From positions 2,833-10,560 of the forward strand of contig DGNJ01000061.1 of assembly GCA_002388905.1 (NCBI GenBank): a DNA stretch of 7,728 bases. The letters run 5' to 3'. The translations under genes and the position numbers were made by a program. This DNA is from Cellvibrionales bacterium UBA4495 (lineage in GTDB: Bacteria; Pseudomonadota; Gammaproteobacteria; Pseudomonadales; Porticoccaceae). Every line of letters begins with the position of its first letter. Position 1 is the first letter of the stretch. Shown piece after piece: positions 5,167 to 7,728 of this stretch. The notes under the pieces are model-generated. The model was not told where the DNA came from, searched no databases, and was given only the letters and a program-made list of their open reading frames with translations.

Positions 5167-5814
5167 GTGAACTCGAGCACCGAAAAAATCCGCGCCAAAA
5201 AAAAGCGCTTTCTGGAGCGGGAGGAACGCATTGTCGAGGCGGCCCGACGCCTGTTCCTGGAAAACGGCGTGGACAATGTCACGGTATCTCATATTGCCCA
5301 GCGGGCCGGCATTGGCAAGGGCACCGTCTACAAGCACTTCGAGAGCAAGGCCCAGATCATGGTGCGCATCATGCTCGATTACGAAAAGCGTATCTGCGCC
5401 AATCTGGAAAAGGGCATCGACGCCACACTTAACGGCGACCCCGGTGCCGCCGCCCGGGCTTACTTCCAGTCCCGTCTCGGGAACCCCGAACTGGACAGGC
5501 TGGTGCAGCATCTGGAGGCCCGGCTGGAAGGGGAACCGGAGGTTGAGGGCGAAATGCGACAGCTTCACGACGTCCGCCGTTCAACCATCGAGTCTCTCAA
5601 CACCATGGTGAAGGAGCTCATTCGCCGCAATATACTCGAAGATGTGCCTCCTCATTACCATTACCTGGCATGCTGGGCCCTGGCCCAGGGCGCCGTGGAG
5701 GTCTGTTTCAACAAAGGCTATGCCGATCAGTTCGACGATAAAGAAAGTCTGCTCGACTTTATTTCGAGAATCGGCGTCACCATGGGCAATCGCGGCCAGT
5801 TGCGCCGCCAGTGA
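5167..5814 (+). CDS. TetR-family transcriptional regulator
   Basis: The 215-aa protein has the standard TetR DNA-binding domain at residues 17-64: ERIVEAARRLFLENG, then the helix-turn-helix VTVSHIAQRAGIGKGTVYKHF (38-58). An all-helical ligand and dimer domain follows, whose effector cannot be predicted. The start is GTG at 5167, preceded by AGGA (5158-5161) at 5 bases; the frame upstream has no better candidate. It sits divergently to the potassium channel gene across about 143 bp that contain a 20-bp palindrome. It is followed after 10 bp by the DUF1285 gene, whose ribosome site overlaps the TetR stop, so the two are co-transcribed. Regulation of its own operon and of the channel is inference from this arrangement. 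A link to the neighbouring ETF-QO gene and fatty-acid oxidation is possible, as several TetR proteins sense acyl-CoA, but no sequence feature proves it. Confidence 0.93.
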   Translation: MNSSTEKIRAKKKRFLEREERIVEAARRLFLENGVDNVTVSHIAQRAGIGKGTVYKHFESKAQIMVRIMLDYEKRICANLEKGIDATLNGDPGAAARAYFQSRLGNPELDRLVQHLEARLEGEPEVEGEMRQLHDVRRSTIESLNTMVKELIRRNILEDVPPHYHYLACWALAQGAVEVCFNKGYADQFDDKESLLDFISRIGVTMGNRGQLRRQ

Positions 5815-5824
5815 AGGAACTGCT

Positions 5825-6397
5825 ATGTCCAAATCCCTGGAAGATATTTTTGCCGACGTGATCGACCGCCAGCAGGCGGACCAGGGCGGGCTACCCCCCG
5901 TGGCCGACTGGGACCCACCCAAATCAGGGGACATCGATATCCGTATTGCCCGGGACGGGACCTGGTATCACGAGGGCAAACCGATTCACCGCGACTCCCT
6001 GGTGCGGCTTTTTTCTTCGATACTCAAGCGGGAGGGGGACGACTACTTTCTGGTTACACCCGTGGAAAAGTGGCAGATCCAGGTGGACGACGTACCTTTC
6101 CATATGCGTCATCTCGACGTCCTTAACCGCAACGGCAACCAGGCCCTGGTTTTCGAGGCGGCCACCGGGGACAGGGTCACGGCGGGTCCCGCCAATCCGA
6201 TCCGGGTCAGGATCGACCCGGAAACCGGTGAACCTTCTCCCTATATCCGCGTCAGGGACGGTATGGAGGGGTTGATCGCCCGGAATGTATTCTATGAACT
6301 GGCGGAAATCGCCGAGCGCGACTCGCCTCCGGGTACAGACAAAGAAAAGGCCGTACACGGGGTGTACAGCCTTGGCGAGTTCTTTCCGCTGGAATAG
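5825..6397 (+). CDS. DUF1285 domain-containing protein, function unknown
   Basis: The 190-aa soluble protein has the conserved features of the DUF1285 family: GDIDIRIARDGTWYHEGKPI (35-54), RDSLVRLFSSILKRE (56-70), YFLVTPVEKWQIQVDD (74-89), and PYIRVRDGMEGLIARNVFYE (139-158). No signal peptide or membrane helix is seen. The family has no established biochemical role. The length fits a stand-alone DUF1285 protein. The start is ATG 5825, with AAGGA at 5814-5818 beginning on the last base of the upstream TetR stop, so translation is probably linked to TetR. It converges on the ETF-QO gene with only 32 bp between stop codons. From memory, DUF1285 genes occur near ETF-QO genes in Pseudomonas relatives, which hints at a link to acyl-CoA or redox metabolism, but this is not shown here. 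Confidence 0.88.
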   Translation: MSKSLEDIFADVIDRQQADQGGLPPVADWDPPKSGDIDIRIARDGTWYHEGKPIHRDSLVRLFSSILKREGDDYFLVTPVEKWQIQVDDVPFHMRHLDVLNRNGNQALVFEAATGDRVTAGPANPIRVRIDPETGEPSPYIRVRDGMEGLIARNVFYELAEIAERDSPPGTDKEKAVHGVYSLGEFFPLE

Positions 6398-6413
6398 GGG
6401 AGCGGGACTCCCC
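6397..6413. terminator. Hairpin between the convergent DUF1285 and ETF-QO genes
   Basis: GGGGAG (6397-6402) pairs with CTCCCC (6408-6413) around the loop CGGGA. The stem starts on the last base of the DUF1285 stop codon and lies 17 bp beyond the ETF-QO stop. Its position suits a bidirectional terminator, but neither side has a T-run, so rho-independent termination would be weak. Confidence 0.4.
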
Positions 6414-6429
6414 ATCCCACAACCGGCAT

Positions 6430-7728
6430 TTACATATTGGGATAATTAGGACCGCCGCCACCTTCCGGCGCCACCCAGACGATGTTCTGCTCGGGATCCT
6501 TGATATCGCAGGTCTTGCAGTGCACGCAGTTCTGGGCATTGATCTGGAAGCGCTTGTCGCCATTGTCGTCTTCCACCACTTCGTAGACTCCCGCCGGGCA
6601 ATACCGCTGTGCCGGTTCGTCGTACAGGGGCAGGTTGTGCTTTATGGGGATATCCGGGTCTTTCAGGGTCAGGTGACAGGGCTGATCCTCTTCGTGGTTG
6701 GTGTTGGAAATAAACACCGAGGACAGCTTGTCGAAGGTCAGCTTGCCATCCGGCTTGGGGTAGGCGATTTTCTTGCAGTCCTTGGCCGGCTTCAGGGTCT
6801 TGTGGTCGGGCACCGGGTCGGAGAGGGTCCAGGGCAGCTTGCCGTTGAAGATGTTGAGATCGATAAAGGCATAGGCGGAACCCAGGATATTGCCCCACTT
6901 GTGTTGGGCGGGCCCGAAATTTCGCTGGGTGTGGAGCTCCTTCCAGGCCCAGGAGGCCTTGTAGGCATCGGTGAATTCGGTCAGTTCGTCGTTGGCGCGG
7001 CCCCCGTCGAGGGCTTGGGCAACGGATTCGGCGGCCACCATGCCGGACTTCATGGCCGTGTGTATGCCCTTGATCTTGGCGAAGTTAAGGGTGCCGGCAT
7101 TGTCGCCGATCAAAAGGCCCCCGGGAAAGGTCATTTTGGGCTGGGACTGGAGACCGCCCTTGACCACGGCCCGGGCACCATAGGATACCCGTTCGCCACC
7201 TTCCAGGTGCTTGCGGATCCTGGGGTGGGTCTTGTAGCGCTGGAACTCGTCGAAGGGGCTCATGTAGGGGTTCTTGTAGGACAGGTCGGCGATAATGCCG
7301 ACAACCACCTGGTTGTCCTCCAGGTGGTAGAGGAAGCCGCCGCCGGCGGTGCCGGTCTCGTCGAGCGGCCAGCCGGCGGTATGGATCACCAGGCCCTTTT
7401 GGTGAACCTCGTCGGGTACCGTCCAGAGTTCCTTGATGCCCAGGCCATAGTGCTGGGGTTCTTTTCCCTCCGCGAGGTCGAATTTCTGTATCAACTGCTT
7501 GCCCAGGTGGCCGCGGCAACCTTCGGAGAAAAGGGTGTACTTGGCGTGCAGCTCCATGCCTGGCATGTAGCTGTCCTTGTGCTCGCCGTTGGCGGATACC
7601 CCCATGTCGCCGGTGGCGATGCCTTTAACGGAGCCATCTTCGTTATAGACAATCTCGGAGACCGCAAAGCCGGGGAAAATTTCCACCCCCAGGTTTTCCG
7701 CCTGCTCGGCGAGCCAGCGGCACAGGTT
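6430..7728 (-). CDS. Electron transfer flavoprotein-ubiquinone oxidoreductase (ETF-QO), C-terminal 432 residues, cut by right edge
   Basis: The enzyme takes electrons from reduced ETF, which collects them from acyl-CoA and other dehydrogenases, and passes them through FAD and a 4Fe-4S cluster to ubiquinone at the inner membrane. The frame is open to the window edge, starting NLCRWLAEQAENLG. Since the family is about 550 residues, roughly 120 N-terminal residues with the first FAD-binding GxGxxG are missing from view. Visible marks are GVEIFPGFAVSEIVYNEDGS, SEGCRGHLGKQL, the second FAD contact GDNAGTLNFAKIKGIHTAMK (around 7107-7048), and the C-terminal cluster motif: a Cys in RYCPAG (codon 6600-6598), then CVHCKTC (codons 6528-6508), the four cysteine ligands. 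The C-terminus GGGGPNYPNM is typical of the family. Nothing suggests a broken gene. The etfA/etfB subunit genes are not in the window. Confidence 0.97.
   Translation of the reverse strand, partial: NLCRWLAEQAENLGVEIFPGFAVSEIVYNEDGSVKGIATGDMGVSANGEHKDSYMPGMELHAKYTLFSEGCRGHLGKQLIQKFDLAEGKEPQHYGLGIKELWTVPDEVHQKGLVIHTAGWPLDETGTAGGGFLYHLEDNQVVVGIIADLSYKNPYMSPFDEFQRYKTHPRIRKHLEGGERVSYGARAVVKGGLQSQPKMTFPGGLLIGDNAGTLNFAKIKGIHTAMKSGMVAAESVAQALDGGRANDELTEFTDAYKASWAWKELHTQRNFGPAQHKWGNILGSAYAFIDLNIFNGKLPWTLSDPVPDHKTLKPAKDCKKIAYPKPDGKLTFDKLSSVFISNTNHEEDQPCHLTLKDPDIPIKHNLPLYDEPAQRYCPAGVYEVVEDDNGDKRFQINAQNCVHCKTCDIKDPEQNIVWVAPEGGGGPNYPNM

Noticed and set aside
1..7728. CRISPR array, toxin-antitoxin pair, phage genes or defence genes
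   Set aside because: No spaced repeats and no genes of these types are seen on either strand.

Overview
The window looks like chromosomal DNA from a GC-rich gammaproteobacterium, probably a marine or Pseudomonas/Marinobacter-like lineage. This is inferred from the overall style of the proteins: an ETF-ubiquinone oxidoreductase next to a DUF1285 gene, a UspE-like tandem stress protein and a CPA2 antiporter. No species-level marker is present. Seven protein genes and one tRNA gene are supported; two of the protein genes are cut by the window edges.

Left part (1-3933). The window opens inside the 5' end of a minus-strand IS630-type transposase gene. Its AT-rich upstream DNA probably ends near a CTAG at 241-244. 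Then comes a rightward pair whose stop and start codons overlap (ATGA): a CPA2 cation:proton antiporter with a C-terminal NAD-binding RCK domain (406-2076) and a tandem-domain universal stress protein (2073-3047). A 169-bp gap follows, containing a foldable element (about 3048-3137) and a 21-bp-spaced direct repeat. It leads to an unrecognised 238-aa protein with two membrane helices and a C-terminal zinc-ribbon-like Cys/His cluster (3217-3933).

Middle (3934-5166). A short AT-rich stretch with a weak hairpin lies downstream of a minus-strand tRNA-Pro(CGG) gene (4078-4154). The tRNA has an encoded CCA and a consensus-like sigma70 promoter squeezed between it and the stop codon of the next gene. 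That gene (4205-5023, minus) encodes a six-helix, voltage-gated-type potassium channel with a TVGYGD filter and a C-terminal coiled coil. It is divergent from a TetR gene. The shared intergenic DNA carries a 20-bp near-perfect palindrome (5055-5074), a good operator candidate.

Right part (5167-7728). The TetR gene (5167-5814) and a DUF1285 gene (5825-6397) form a tight two-gene unit. It converges on the minus-strand gene for electron transfer flavoprotein-ubiquinone oxidoreductase (6430 to beyond the right edge), with a hairpin between the two ends. ETF-QO passes electrons from fatty-acid and amino-acid dehydrogenases to the quinone pool. The antiporter, stress protein and channel suggest a K+/pH/osmotic stress theme on the left, but no sequence evidence links the two halves functionally.

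I found no clear new defence or mobile system. The most unusual items are the structured gap at 3048-3137, the two-helix/zinc-ribbon protein behind it, and the palindrome between the channel and the TetR gene.
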